A DNA stretch of 42,410 nucleotides from a virus. Numbering within the stretch: position 1 is the first letter of the stretch; each line of letters opens with the position of its first letter. The notes beneath the pieces were generated by a model that was given only the letters and a program-made list of their open reading frames with translations, did not search any database and was not told the DNA's origin. Both the position numbers and the translations under genes were made by a program. Positions 23,743 through 33,266 of this stretch are shown piece after piece. The stretch is taken from IMG/VR virus record IMGVR_UViG_3300025108_000116, positions 1-42,410 of that record. One strand, 5' to 3'.

Positions 23743-24804
23743 ATGGCATCTTCATATACCAGTAGAATACGTTTAGAAAAACAAGCAGACGGTGAAAACC
23801 CTAACTCTTGGGGTGATATCCTTAACCAAAACGTCATTGACTTGCTTGATGACGCAATTGGCGCATATACCACTATTGGTACAGCAGGTGTTCAGCTTGT
23901 TAATGACAATCCTCTTACAACAAATAATGGTAATGCAGATGAAGCTCGTTCTGCAGTATTGGAACTTCAAGGATATGTTGTTAGTGCTTCTGCTGCAAAC
24001 ATTGTTATTCCTGCTCAATCTAAATTTTATATTATTCAAAATGAAGTAGTTAACTCTTCTGCAACAGGCACTTTACGTATTATTAATTCAGGAGCAACCG
24101 CCACAGGATTTACTGTACCTACTTCAATATCAGGTACATCTACTTTTGTTATTATGTCTGATGGTGTTAATGTACGTGGTCTTGATGCAAAGGGTTTAGG
24201 TTTTGGAGATTCAGTAGATAGAGATGTACTTACAAGTATAGGTGAAATACAAACAACTACTGTTGACCCTATTACTTCTGTAACTGCAACAGGTAATTTA
24301 ACCTTTATTGCAAATACAACTACGGTTGACCCTAAATTAATAGCTTTATCAACTACTGATATTCGTTATGTAAATACAAGTATTGGTTATTTAAATACTA
24401 TTGGTGCAGATAACGAATTTAATAGTCAAATTAAAGTAAGTGCAGGTTATGCCTTTTCACCTCTTGTAACTATTGCGGTTTCGGATACAAGTATTTTTGC
24501 AATTAATATGCAAGCAGGTAATAACTTTGTATTCCAAGTAAGTGCAGATAGTACATTAAGACAACCAGACAATATTAACGTAGGGCAACAAGGTATTATT
24601 TATGTAATTCAAGATGGAACTGCTGGTAGCAAAACACTTTCATTTGCTAATGATTTTAAATTTAATAATGGTACAGTTCCAACAATTACAACATCTATTA
24701 GTGCAGTAGACTTACTTGCATACTCTGTACGTAGTGTAGAAGTATCTGCCAGTGTTACATCTGCATTTATTGACATGGTAGCAATTCAAGACATGAAAAG
24801 GTAG
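23743..24804 (+). CDS. Tail fibre/structural protein (353 aa)
   Basis: The N-terminus SRIRLEKQADGENPNSWGDI followed by LNQNVIDLLDDAIGAYTTI is a virion-attachment-like segment I recall from marine phage structural proteins. The remainder is Thr/Ser/Asn/Ile-rich beta repeat, with ASAANIVIPAQSKFYIIQNE, and a C-terminal domain (GQQGIIYVIQDGTAGSKTLS) similar in style to the end of the fibre protein at 16624. Preceded by a 44-base A/T-rich gap and a TAAGGA ribosome-binding site. Probably a short fibre or tail spike part. Confidence 0.75.
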   Translation: MASSYTSRIRLEKQADGENPNSWGDILNQNVIDLLDDAIGAYTTIGTAGVQLVNDNPLTTNNGNADEARSAVLELQGYVVSASAANIVIPAQSKFYIIQNEVVNSSATGTLRIINSGATATGFTVPTSISGTSTFVIMSDGVNVRGLDAKGLGFGDSVDRDVLTSIGEIQTTTVDPITSVTATGNLTFIANTTTVDPKLIALSTTDIRYVNTSIGYLNTIGADNEFNSQIKVSAGYAFSPLVTIAVSDTSIFAINMQAGNNFVFQVSADSTLRQPDNINVGQQGIIYVIQDGTAGSKTLSFANDFKFNNGTVPTITTSISAVDLLAYSVRSVEVSASVTSAFIDMVAIQDMKR

Positions 24805-24807
24805 GTT

Positions 24808-26643
24808 ATGGCTTCTACAGCAGGAAGACTTACTACTCTTAATTTTGAACCCGGTTTCCATAGAGAATCTACTCAATACTCTGAAAGAGGTAAGTGGTTT
24901 GATGGAAATAGAGTACGTTTTAGAGAAGGTAAGCCAGAAAATTTAAGAGGTTACACAAAGGCAATATCAGATAGTTATACTGGTATTGCTCGTGATTTGC
25001 TAACTTGGTCAGATAATGACACTAAAAAACTTATGTCTTTTGGTACAGAAAAATTTCTTTATGCTGTACAATCTTCAGAATTATTTGATGTAACTCCTTT
25101 TGTTTCTGCAATGGCTTTAACAAGTGTAATGAGTACACAAATAAATTCACCACTTGTTAGTATTAGTATTACTAATCATGGTGTATCTGTTAATGATAGA
25201 ATATTTATTACCTCTGCTACTTCTATTGGTAACAGTGGTATTATTTTATCTGGTGAGTATTCTGTAGTAGCAGTAGCAGGACTTAATGCTTTTACTATTT
25301 CTGCTACAACTTCTGCAGCAGCTACCTATACAGACGGTGGAACTGCAGATTTAGAATTTATTCTTAATGTAGAAGGAACTGTTCCTGTACAGGGAACTGG
25401 TTATGGAGCAGGTGTATATAATGCTGGAACATCTACCACTGGGGGTAGAGCATGGAATAGACCTGCTTCTGCAGGTGCTATTACTTTTCTCAATTCTCAA
25501 TGGACTTTAGATAATTGGGGTGAAGACTTAGTAGCTTGTAGACGTGGTGGTAGAATATATCATCTTGATGTAGATGCTTCTGTAACACCAGAACGTGCAG
25601 TAGTTGTGTCTGCTTCTCCTTCTGTTAATAATTATATTAAAGTTTCGCCTAATGATAGACATCTTATTTCTTTTGGTTGCAATGAATTTGGAACTGGTGA
25701 ATACAATCCTATGCTTGTTCGTTGGTCAGACCAAGAAAATTATAATAACTGGACACCTTCTATTTCTAGCACATCAGGTGAAGTTGTACTTACTGGTGGT
25801 ACTAAAATTATGGGAGCAGTTCGTTCTCGTAATGGTATTCATATTTGGACAGACAATGCAATGTTTGTTCAGTCTTTTTCAGGTCCACCTTTTATCTTTA
25901 ATTTTCAAAATGTAGGTACTAACTGTGGTTTAATTGGCCCTCATGCAGCTATAGATGTAGATGGTGTGTCTTTCTGGATGGGTGATAATAACTTCTATGC
26001 TTTTGATGGTAGAGTAAGAGAACTAGATTGTACTGTACGTAGGTATCTTTTTGATAGTTTTAATATGGTAAATAAAGATAAAGTATTTGCAGGAGTGAAC
26101 TCTGAGTTTAGAGAAATTATTTGGTTATATCCTTCTGCAACTTCTCAAGAACCAGATTCATATGTAATATATAATGTTGCAGAAAATACATGGGTGTTTG
26201 GTACATCTTTCTATAGTACATTTGCTGACCGTAGTATTTTTGATAATACCATAGCAACTGGTAAAGTTTCTGCTACAGCAGATAATTATGTTTGGAACAA
26301 TGAACCTGATAATGTATATACAGGTGACGGTAAAATACTTTCTTCTTTTATTGAATCTGCATCTTTTGATATTGAAGATGGAGATAAAATATTATTTGTA
26401 GACCGAATTATACCTGATTATAAATTTACTAATAATGGTAATATTCAATTTTCTATTAACTTCCAAGAATATCCTAATGGAACAGTAACTACAAAAGGTC
26501 CTTTTACGATTAATAGTTCTACAAAGAAAATTGATTTAAGGGGTAGAGGAAGACAAGCAGAGATTATTGTGTCTGCCAGTTCAGATAGTTCGTGGCGTTG
26601 GGGTAAGGTAAGAGCTAATGTACAACCAGATGGTGAACGGTAA
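24808..26643 (+). CDS. Tail hub / DNA-stabilisation-like protein (611 aa)
   Basis: Begins TAGRLTTLNFEPGFHRESTQ and then GKWFDGNRVRFREGKPENLR, a strong signature of a large tail protein of short-tailed phages often annotated as packaged-DNA stabilisation (P22 gp10-like) or tail tubular protein B-like. The body is beta-rich with recurring aromatic-aspartate turns (VRWSDQENYNNWTPS and DGVSFWMGDNNFYAFDG), consistent with a propeller. Four bases separate it from the preceding gene, and TAATG couples it to the next. It probably plugs or extends the portal/connector. Confidence 0.8.
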   Translation: MASTAGRLTTLNFEPGFHRESTQYSERGKWFDGNRVRFREGKPENLRGYTKAISDSYTGIARDLLTWSDNDTKKLMSFGTEKFLYAVQSSELFDVTPFVSAMALTSVMSTQINSPLVSISITNHGVSVNDRIFITSATSIGNSGIILSGEYSVVAVAGLNAFTISATTSAAATYTDGGTADLEFILNVEGTVPVQGTGYGAGVYNAGTSTTGGRAWNRPASAGAITFLNSQWTLDNWGEDLVACRRGGRIYHLDVDASVTPERAVVVSASPSVNNYIKVSPNDRHLISFGCNEFGTGEYNPMLVRWSDQENYNNWTPSISSTSGEVVLTGGTKIMGAVRSRNGIHIWTDNAMFVQSFSGPPFIFNFQNVGTNCGLIGPHAAIDVDGVSFWMGDNNFYAFDGRVRELDCTVRRYLFDSFNMVNKDKVFAGVNSEFREIIWLYPSATSQEPDSYVIYNVAENTWVFGTSFYSTFADRSIFDNTIATGKVSATADNYVWNNEPDNVYTGDGKILSSFIESASFDIEDGDKILFVDRIIPDYKFTNNGNIQFSINFQEYPNGTVTTKGPFTINSSTKKIDLRGRGRQAEIIVSASSDSSWRWGKVRANVQPDGER

Positions 26644-26915
26644 TGCCTAATTATCCTAAACTTCCTAATTATTCTACGGCAAAAACTATGGATGCTGTGC
26701 AAATTTATACTGAGTTACAACAATACACAGATACATTAACTTTTGAACTTGATGTTAGAGATGAAGAAATAAATAGTAGACCTACAAATAAAATATACAG
26801 TGTAGTTACTGTTACTGAAATAGGTAGACCTTCTCCGGGAGATATTGCTTTTTCTTTAGGTGAAGAAAAATTTAAAGGATATGTAAGTAGCACAGGGTGG
26901 GTAAATTTAAACTGA
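26643..26915 (+). CDS. Small tail-associated protein (90 aa)
   Basis: Coupled on both sides (TAATG, then ATGA). N-terminal half helical with AVQIYTELQQYTDTLTFELD; C-terminal half beta with PSPGDIAFSLGEEKFKGYVS and a final GWVNLN, resembling the ends of phage fibre or tail proteins that terminate in Trp-X-X-Leu. Likely a minor virion protein bound to the tail hub. No firm family. Confidence 0.7.
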   Translation: MPNYPKLPNYSTAKTMDAVQIYTELQQYTDTLTFELDVRDEEINSRPTNKIYSVVTVTEIGRPSPGDIAFSLGEEKFKGYVSSTGWVNLN

Positions 26916-27130
26916 TGAATAAACAAGAATATTTTAATTTAATTAATAATAGTACATATATTAGTAATGTTAATAGTGGAACTACTATAACAACTGACTA
27001 TTTTGGTACAAAAACTGTACAAGGTATGGCATATAACCTTGGTTCGTTGTATAATAAAAGCAGTAACTTCCAAGCAGATATGACAAAAGCACAATCAAAC
27101 TATATGACACCAAATAAGGTAAACACATAA
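26915..27130 (+). CDS. Small hypothetical protein (71 aa)
   Basis: The ATG at 26915 overlaps the previous stop (ATGA), so the longer reading from a GTG at 26897 is rejected. The protein is Asn, Thr, Tyr and Ser rich with few charges and no membrane span, including YFGTKTVQGMAYNLGSLYN. Its stop overlaps the next start. Function unknown; position suggests a virion or assembly protein. Confidence 0.65.
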   Translation: MNKQEYFNLINNSTYISNVNSGTTITTDYFGTKTVQGMAYNLGSLYNKSSNFQADMTKAQSNYMTPNKVNT

Positions 27131-27864
27131 TGGCATATTTTACAAATAGACAAGCACCTCAAAGTGGCATAGCAAACTTACTTGCCATGAAAGGACGTAT
27201 GGGTGATACAGAACTAATACATATGTCTAAGCCAGAAATAAATATGTTGCGGTCAATGGGTAAACTTACATCTAACCCTATGACAGGATTGCCTGAAGCT
27301 TTTAATTTAGAAGAAGCAATGAGTGGTTTAGCAGGACTTATTAATCAAGATATATCTGGTAAAGAGGCAATGCAGGAATTAATAAACTTTGGACGTAATA
27401 AAATATCCGAATATAACGAACCACCTATTCCTGAGCCTACAATGCCCGTACAGCCACAAGTGCCTATGCCGGGTATGATTCCTAATGAGCCTATGCAGAT
27501 GCCTACTCAGCAACCTTTAAACGAAGGAAATTTTCAACAACCTAGTGGAATTGCAGCACTTGCAGGGGGTAAACGTCCATTTGAAGGAATGTTAGACGTA
27601 AAACGTGGTGGTGGTTCTATGGACGGCATGTCTGATGATATTTTATTTAAAGTTAAGGGTGACCCAGTTATTGATAAAGCACTTCTTAGCAGAGATGAAT
27701 ATGTAATACCTGCTGATGTAGTATCTAATCTTGGTAATGGTTCATCTGATTCAGGTGCAGAAAAGTTAGATAAGTTTTTAGGTGATGTTCGTGAAGAGTC
27801 AACAGGAACACGCAAACAAATTAAAGAAATTGACGGAGACAAAATGTTAAGGGAGTTAGCCTAA
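27130..27864 (+). CDS. Internal virion-associated protein (244 aa)
   Basis: Two recurrent phage segments are visible: GDTELIHMSKPEINMLRSMG with PMTGLPEAF near the N-terminus, and ALLSRDEYVIPADVVSNLGN followed by GAEKLDKFLGDVRE near the C-terminus. Between them lies a Pro/Met/Gln-rich linker. I recall the same pair of motifs in virion proteins of many marine phages, immediately before the large ejection proteins, as here. Helical head, flexible middle and small beta module suggest a connector between tail and internal core. Coupled by one-base overlaps. Confidence 0.7.
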   Translation: MAYFTNRQAPQSGIANLLAMKGRMGDTELIHMSKPEINMLRSMGKLTSNPMTGLPEAFNLEEAMSGLAGLINQDISGKEAMQELINFGRNKISEYNEPPIPEPTMPVQPQVPMPGMIPNEPMQMPTQQPLNEGNFQQPSGIAALAGGKRPFEGMLDVKRGGGSMDGMSDDILFKVKGDPVIDKALLSRDEYVIPADVVSNLGNGSSDSGAEKLDKFLGDVREESTGTRKQIKEIDGDKMLRELA

Positions 27865-29504
27865 TGGTTGCACAATACACACCACCAGAGGATTATAAAT
27901 CTGGCCTAAAAGAAATTCTAGGAGAAGCAGGTAAAATATACCAGCAGCAGAAAGCTGCAGGGTATCAGACTTATCAAGGTCCTCAGATTGCAGGGTTTGC
28001 TCCCGAAGAACAAGCAGCCATGCGTGGCATTGCAGGACTTGTAGGTACAGGTCAGCAATACTTTAATCCTGCTACTGCTTTAACAATGGGTGCAGCACGA
28101 CAATTTACTCCTACTGAAGCTGCTACTTATATGTCTCCTTATCAGCAAGCAGTAGTAGACGTTGAAAAACGTGAAGCTTCTCGTTACTTCCCACAACAAA
28201 TGCAACAAATTGGTGCTCAAGCTGCAGGTGCAGGTGGTTATGGTGGTTCACGCCAAGCAATCCTTGAAGCTGAAACATTACGTAATCAATCACAACAGTT
28301 AGGTGATATTCAAACTCGTGGTTCACAACGTGCATTTGAACAAGCTCAAAAAGCTTTTGGTGAACAGATAGGTAGAGAAAGAGGGGCAGCAAGCGGATTA
28401 ATGCAATTAGGTCAGGCAGTACCGCAACAAGCTATGACTGAACTATCTGCTCTTGCAGGTGTAGGTGAAGCACAGCGTGGTATGTCACAAGCAGGACTTG
28501 ATATTGCAAGACAAGAATATGAAAGACAGTTAAACTTCCCATATGAAGCTCTTGGTCAATATCAATCTACTGTATATCAAATGCCTCTACAAGGCTTTTC
28601 AAGATATCAACCTGTAGCTAAACCTTCTTCTGCACAAAACCTTGCAGGTGTTTTGGGTGCAGCAGGTAGCATTTTAGGTCCAAGTGGCTTTGGTGTATTT
28701 AAAGAAGGTGGTCATGTGGCTTTCCGTTCACAAGGCGGTTTATCAGGAATGGTAAATAGACTATCTGAAGGTGCAACTGTAGGTTCTGAAGAAGATACAA
28801 CTCAACAGGTAGCAAGTCCTAAAGCTGCTTTATTAGAATCTTTATTAAAAATGCAAACAGGTTTGTCTGATTATCAAAAACAATTAGAAGAAACTTCACA
28901 AGAACAGCAGCGTTTAGCAGAAGAAAAAAAAGCTAGGTTAGAAAAACAAGCAGGACCTGCTAAATATATATCTGATTTACTATTGGGGTATGCTTCAGCA
29001 GACCCTGAAAAAGGAATGGCTGGTCAGATTGCTGAAGCTGCAATGTATGCAGGTGAGCAAAAGCAAGCAGTACAAGGTGCATTAGATCAGATTGAAGCAG
29101 ATTTAGCTTCTGGAAAACTAACTCAAGCAGAAGCAGCTATTAAGTTACAACAACTTCAAGCATCTTCTCTTGGAGATATTATTGAAGCTACGGGTGCAAA
29201 CACGATAGATGCTACAACATATAATGCTTTAGCACGTCAGTCTGCTGCAAGAGCAGGTGTAACATGGAATGAACAAACACAATCTTATGAAGGTAGTGCT
29301 GCTCAAGCACAAGAAGCTGCACAACTTTTAGAAGATGCTTTGTCTGCATTTGAAACAGGCGGCTTTAAAGGTGCTCAAAGAACAATTACAATTGGACCTA
29401 AAGTTTCTGATATAGGTGGTGGTGCTGGTGCATCTGAAAGCAATGATGTAACAGAAACTGAAACAGGTAAAAAAGCTGACGAGTTAATTCAAGGATTAGA
29501 ATAA
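27864..29504 (+). CDS. Internal virion/ejection protein (546 aa)
   Basis: Gln/Ala-rich, largely helical protein. The start has YTPPEDYKSGLKEILGEAGK followed by the conserved-looking IAGFAPEEQAAM and MSPYQQAVVD; a Gly-rich patch AQAAGAGGYGGSRQAILEAE follows near residue 115-135, and another around 280-300 (KEGGHVAFRSQGGLSGMVN) separates two helical halves. The second half contains coiled coil (about 330-370). Such proteins are packaged in the head and pushed into the host envelope at infection in short-tailed phages. Position between the tail genes and the 1252-residue protein supports this. Confidence 0.75.
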   Translation: MVAQYTPPEDYKSGLKEILGEAGKIYQQQKAAGYQTYQGPQIAGFAPEEQAAMRGIAGLVGTGQQYFNPATALTMGAARQFTPTEAATYMSPYQQAVVDVEKREASRYFPQQMQQIGAQAAGAGGYGGSRQAILEAETLRNQSQQLGDIQTRGSQRAFEQAQKAFGEQIGRERGAASGLMQLGQAVPQQAMTELSALAGVGEAQRGMSQAGLDIARQEYERQLNFPYEALGQYQSTVYQMPLQGFSRYQPVAKPSSAQNLAGVLGAAGSILGPSGFGVFKEGGHVAFRSQGGLSGMVNRLSEGATVGSEEDTTQQVASPKAALLESLLKMQTGLSDYQKQLEETSQEQQRLAEEKKARLEKQAGPAKYISDLLLGYASADPEKGMAGQIAEAAMYAGEQKQAVQGALDQIEADLASGKLTQAEAAIKLQQLQASSLGDIIEATGANTIDATTYNALARQSAARAGVTWNEQTQSYEGSAAQAQEAAQLLEDALSAFETGGFKGAQRTITIGPKVSDIGGGAGASESNDVTETETGKKADELIQGLE

Positions 29505-29507
29505 TAA

Positions 29508-32500
29508 ATGGCTATTGCTCCTAATACACAAGAGTTTTATAACTTAAAACAAAGTGTAGAATCAGAAATAACTGCTGGTAATATTAAAACCAAAGCTCAA
29601 TTGAAAGAGCTTTTGGAAGCACAGGGTATTAACTTTAATCAGTTTATGTCTGTAGACAAAGAGTATGAACGTAGAAAGAAAGAAGGTACTCTTACAGAAG
29701 ATACCACATTTGACCTTGGTAAAATTGTAGGCTCTGCGGTTGGTAAAGCAGCAGAAGATGTAGGTCAAGTAGGTGGTGATGTAATAGAATTTATTGGTGG
29801 TAAGGAAACAAGAAAAACTGTAGAAGGAGCTTTCCAAGATGCAGCAAACTTTCTTGACGAAACACTACCTACAGAAATAACTTATGCAGCTAAAGAAACA
29901 TTTGACCCTCGTGTAAATTTAGGTGAAGATGTAGCTGCTGAGATAGGTTCTTATGCTGTTCCTGCTGCTGGTCTAACAAAGGCTACAAAGTTTATTAAAC
30001 CTAAAACAAGAGCAGGTAGGTTAGCAAAAGGTACAGGTATTGGTATAGGTGCAGATGTATTGTCTCGTGGAGAAGACGAAACATTTGTAACAGAGTTTGC
30101 TGCACTTGTTCCAGAAAGCGAAGAAGTTTTACAGCAATTAGCTATTGACCCTGATGACGGTGTAGCAGAACGTAGACTAAAACAAATAGTAGACTCTGCA
30201 ATTGCTGGTGGTATTATTGCTATACCTGCTGCAATTGCTTTTAAGTTATTAAAAGGTGGAAGTAGAAGATTATTAGGTAAGTTTAATGCTGTACGTAATG
30301 AAGGCATTACTACTCCTATTACACGTACACCTACAGCTACTGCCACAAGAGCAACTGTAGAAGAGACATCTCCCGGTATATTTAATCAACGTGGTCAAAT
30401 TAGTCAAGCAGTAGCTAAGATTAATACTAAGTTAGGTAGAGCCTTAACTTCTACTGCAGGTTTGCCTAAACCTATATTTGATTCTGTAATAAGAAAAAAT
30501 CAGTTTGTTCAAGCTTCTTCTGCTCTTATACAAAAAGAAGCTAGAGCTTTAGAAAAAGCATTAAAAAATTCTGATGTAGATAAGCAGCTTGTTAATCGTC
30601 TTCTTACAGGAGAAACATTATCTGCACAGGAAATGGCACAGATACCTGAAAATATAATAAAGCAAGTAATGCGTATGCGTACTAAGATTGATAATAATTC
30701 AAGAAGAATTTTAGATGCATTAAATTTACCAGATGATAATAAACTTCGTGCAGTAATAGACCCTGACACAGGTGGTGCATATCTTACCAGAACATTTGAA
30801 TTTTCTACAAATCCTAAATGGTCTAAAAATATAGCTAAAGCAATTAAAAATGAACTATCAGATACACCGCACAATGCTGATGTGTTGTCTGCTGTTCGTA
30901 ATGCACAAATACATTTAGCAAAAAACAATCCTAGTTTGTCTTCTGAACAAATTAATGGATTAATTATGAACTTGGTAGACCGAGGTAAAAAGGACACGTC
31001 TTTTAATGTATTGTCTGAGTTAATTTCTAATGGTACTGGCGGTCCTGCAGCTAAAATTCTTCGTGGTAGAAAAGACCTTGATAGACCTATACTAGAATTA
31101 CTTGGTGAGGTTAAAGACCCTGTAAGAAACTTTACAGAAACCATGACTAACCAAAACAAACTAATTGCTAAAGCAAATTATATTAAAGATATTAAAAACT
31201 TTGCTGAACAGAATGTAGGCAAAGATGTTAAAATAAAAGGTCTATTACCTTTTTTACCTGAAGAAACTGCAACATTTTTACGTAAAGCAGAAATAACTCC
31301 TTCTGGTTTAGATGTAAGAGAGTCTTTAGAATCTCTTGCTCAAAAAGAATTGGGTGCTTTTGGTGCAGGTGGAGAAGCCGTAGGGCTAAACAAGTTTGTC
31401 ACAACAAAACAATTTAGTGATATGCTTGAAAAAGGTATTGATACTTTTGGTGTAGACAACCCAGTAGGTAAGGGATGGTTAAATATCTTTGCTAAACCTG
31501 CTGCTGTTGGTCAGGCTATGGAAACAGTGTTTGACCATACTGCTCACTTAGTTAATACATATGGTATGGTACAACAGTTAGCTATGAATGGTGTATTATA
31601 TCGCCCAAGAGTTGTTAAAGAAGCTATTAATTCTGCTAAAGCTATGTATGAAAAAGCTGCAAAAGGAGATGAAGAAACTCTTAAATTTTTACAAGCATTA
31701 AAAAATAGAGGTATTATTGATTCTAGTGTTGTTGCAGAAAATATTAAAAAGAATATTGATAGATTTGGTGATGGTGCAGAAGGTGTAGAAGGTGCTATTA
31801 CTAAAGCAATTAAAGCTCCCTTCAGAGGAATGTCTGCAGTGTATGGCGGAGTAGATGACTACGGAAAGATTGTTGCTTTTCAAGCAGAATATAATGCATA
31901 TAAAAAAGCATTTCCAAATTTAGCAGACGAAGAGATATTTAATAAAGCAACTGAAACAGTTCGTAATACTATGCCTTCTTATACTACTGCTGCTCCTGTA
32001 GTACGTGCATTAGCTCGTTTACCCTTTGGTACATATGCAACATTTCCTGCAGAAATGGTACGAACAACTAAGAATATTCTTATGCAGGGAGCAAGAGATA
32101 TTGCAGAAGGTAAACGAACAAATAATCCTGAGTTAATAAAAATTGGTATGCGTAGGCTTGCAGGTTTAGGAGCAACAACTGCAGGTATTGAGTATGCAAT
32201 TAGAAACAACAACAGTCAAAATGGCATATCTGAAAATGAAATCCGTGCCGTTAATTTAACTGTGCCTGACTATCAAAAAAATACAGAAAAAGTATTTACT
32301 CAACCTTTTTACAAAGACCCTGTTACAGGTGAAATTATGACAAGGTTTATTGATTCTGGTACATTAGATTCTATGCAATATATTAAAGGACCTACTCGTG
32401 CAATTATTGCTCGTATACTTGCAGGAGAAGACATTACACAAAGAGAATTAGATGATGCTTTGCCTGATGCAATAGCTGAATTGTACTCACCTTTTGTATC

Positions 32501-33266
32501 AGAAAAGTTTTTAACTGAAGCAGTTATTAATGCTTATCGTGGTGTAGATGCAGAAGGTAATGAGCTTAGTACTGAAGAAAGAGTAAAGGGTCTTTTGTCT
32601 GTAGGTATTCCGGGAAGTATTAAAGCAGGTCAAAAATATCTTAATGCTAAACAGTCTGAAATGTTACGTGGAGAAGGTCGTGGTCAAACTGCTGCAGGGT
32701 TTCCTATGCGTAAAGAAGATGCAGCAACTTTCTTTTCAACAGGTATAAGAAATAATACTATGAACTTAGATAAGTCTGTTAGCTATAGTCTTTATCAAGA
32801 CTCTCAAGAAATAAATAATGCCTCAAAAGAATTTTCTGCTTATTTAAAAACTGTTGCTGATAAACAACTTACACAACAAGATGTTGATGATATACTTGAA
32901 AAATATGTAGAAACACAAATGGCTAAAAAAGAAGCTATGGCTCGTATGTCAGATAAAGTTAATGTTTTTAGAAATGTAGAGTTTTATGAAAAGGGAAAAG
33001 ATGGTAAAATATATAAAACAAAGTATGGTATTGATGGTATAGTTAAAGCTTCTACAGGTAAAGGTAAATATAAAATTAACCCTAACTTAATATATGGACT
33101 AGCTCAAGGTGATAAAGGTCAAGGAGTATTTATACCTGATAGTATAAACTCAGGTCAAATTAAAAATATGTTGGTAGAAAGAAAGTTTCCACCAGAGTTA
33201 ATTCAAGGACTTAAAAGATTAGAGGGTGCTCTAACAGGACAGCCACTAAGAAAGGTAGCAGAATAA
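29508..33266 (+). CDS. Large internal virion (ejectosome) protein (1252 aa)
   Basis: By size and place this corresponds to the biggest ejected core proteins of short-tailed phages. It is largely helical, with a small N-terminal domain (KAQLKELLEAQGINFNQFMS), a hydrophobic Gly/Ala region near 165-250 (AIAGGIIAIPAAIAFKLLKG) that could enter a membrane, a long helical body, and a basic C-terminal domain with GKYKINPNLIYGLAQGDKG. I see no lytic transglycosylase Glu motif or peptidase site, so any cell-wall enzyme is elsewhere. It begins four bases after the previous gene and overlaps the next by one. Confidence 0.75.
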   Translation: MAIAPNTQEFYNLKQSVESEITAGNIKTKAQLKELLEAQGINFNQFMSVDKEYERRKKEGTLTEDTTFDLGKIVGSAVGKAAEDVGQVGGDVIEFIGGKETRKTVEGAFQDAANFLDETLPTEITYAAKETFDPRVNLGEDVAAEIGSYAVPAAGLTKATKFIKPKTRAGRLAKGTGIGIGADVLSRGEDETFVTEFAALVPESEEVLQQLAIDPDDGVAERRLKQIVDSAIAGGIIAIPAAIAFKLLKGGSRRLLGKFNAVRNEGITTPITRTPTATATRATVEETSPGIFNQRGQISQAVAKINTKLGRALTSTAGLPKPIFDSVIRKNQFVQASSALIQKEARALEKALKNSDVDKQLVNRLLTGETLSAQEMAQIPENIIKQVMRMRTKIDNNSRRILDALNLPDDNKLRAVIDPDTGGAYLTRTFEFSTNPKWSKNIAKAIKNELSDTPHNADVLSAVRNAQIHLAKNNPSLSSEQINGLIMNLVDRGKKDTSFNVLSELISNGTGGPAAKILRGRKDLDRPILELLGEVKDPVRNFTETMTNQNKLIAKANYIKDIKNFAEQNVGKDVKIKGLLPFLPEETATFLRKAEITPSGLDVRESLESLAQKELGAFGAGGEAVGLNKFVTTKQFSDMLEKGIDTFGVDNPVGKGWLNIFAKPAAVGQAMETVFDHTAHLVNTYGMVQQLAMNGVLYRPRVVKEAINSAKAMYEKAAKGDEETLKFLQALKNRGIIDSSVVAENIKKNIDRFGDGAEGVEGAITKAIKAPFRGMSAVYGGVDDYGKIVAFQAEYNAYKKAFPNLADEEIFNKATETVRNTMPSYTTAAPVVRALARLPFGTYATFPAEMVRTTKNILMQGARDIAEGKRTNNPELIKIGMRRLAGLGATTAGIEYAIRNNNSQNGISENEIRAVNLTVPDYQKNTEKVFTQPFYKDPVTGEIMTRFIDSGTLDSMQYIKGPTRAIIARILAGEDITQRELDDALPDAIAELYSPFVSEKFLTEAVINAYRGVDAEGNELSTEERVKGLLSVGIPGSIKAGQKYLNAKQSEMLRGEGRGQTAAGFPMRKEDAATFFSTGIRNNTMNLDKSVSYSLYQDSQEINNASKEFSAYLKTVADKQLTQQDVDDILEKYVETQMAKKEAMARMSDKVNVFRNVEFYEKGKDGKIYKTKYGIDGIVKASTGKGKYKINPNLIYGLAQGDKGQGVFIPDSINSGQIKNMLVERKFPPELIQGLKRLEGALTGQPLRKVAE

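Noticed and set aside
24808-26643. Tape-measure protein of a long-tailed phage
   Set aside because: The protein is beta-rich with the WFDGNRVRF signature, and no long helical tape-measure, sheath or tube genes accompany it; the large helical proteins at 27864-33266 better fit ejected internal proteins of a short-tailed phage.
30509-31159. Minus-strand frame of 216 residues
   Set aside because: Fully antisense to the 1252-residue virion protein, with odd Ser/Leu/Ile-rich composition typical of a reversed coding strand and no ribosome-binding site.
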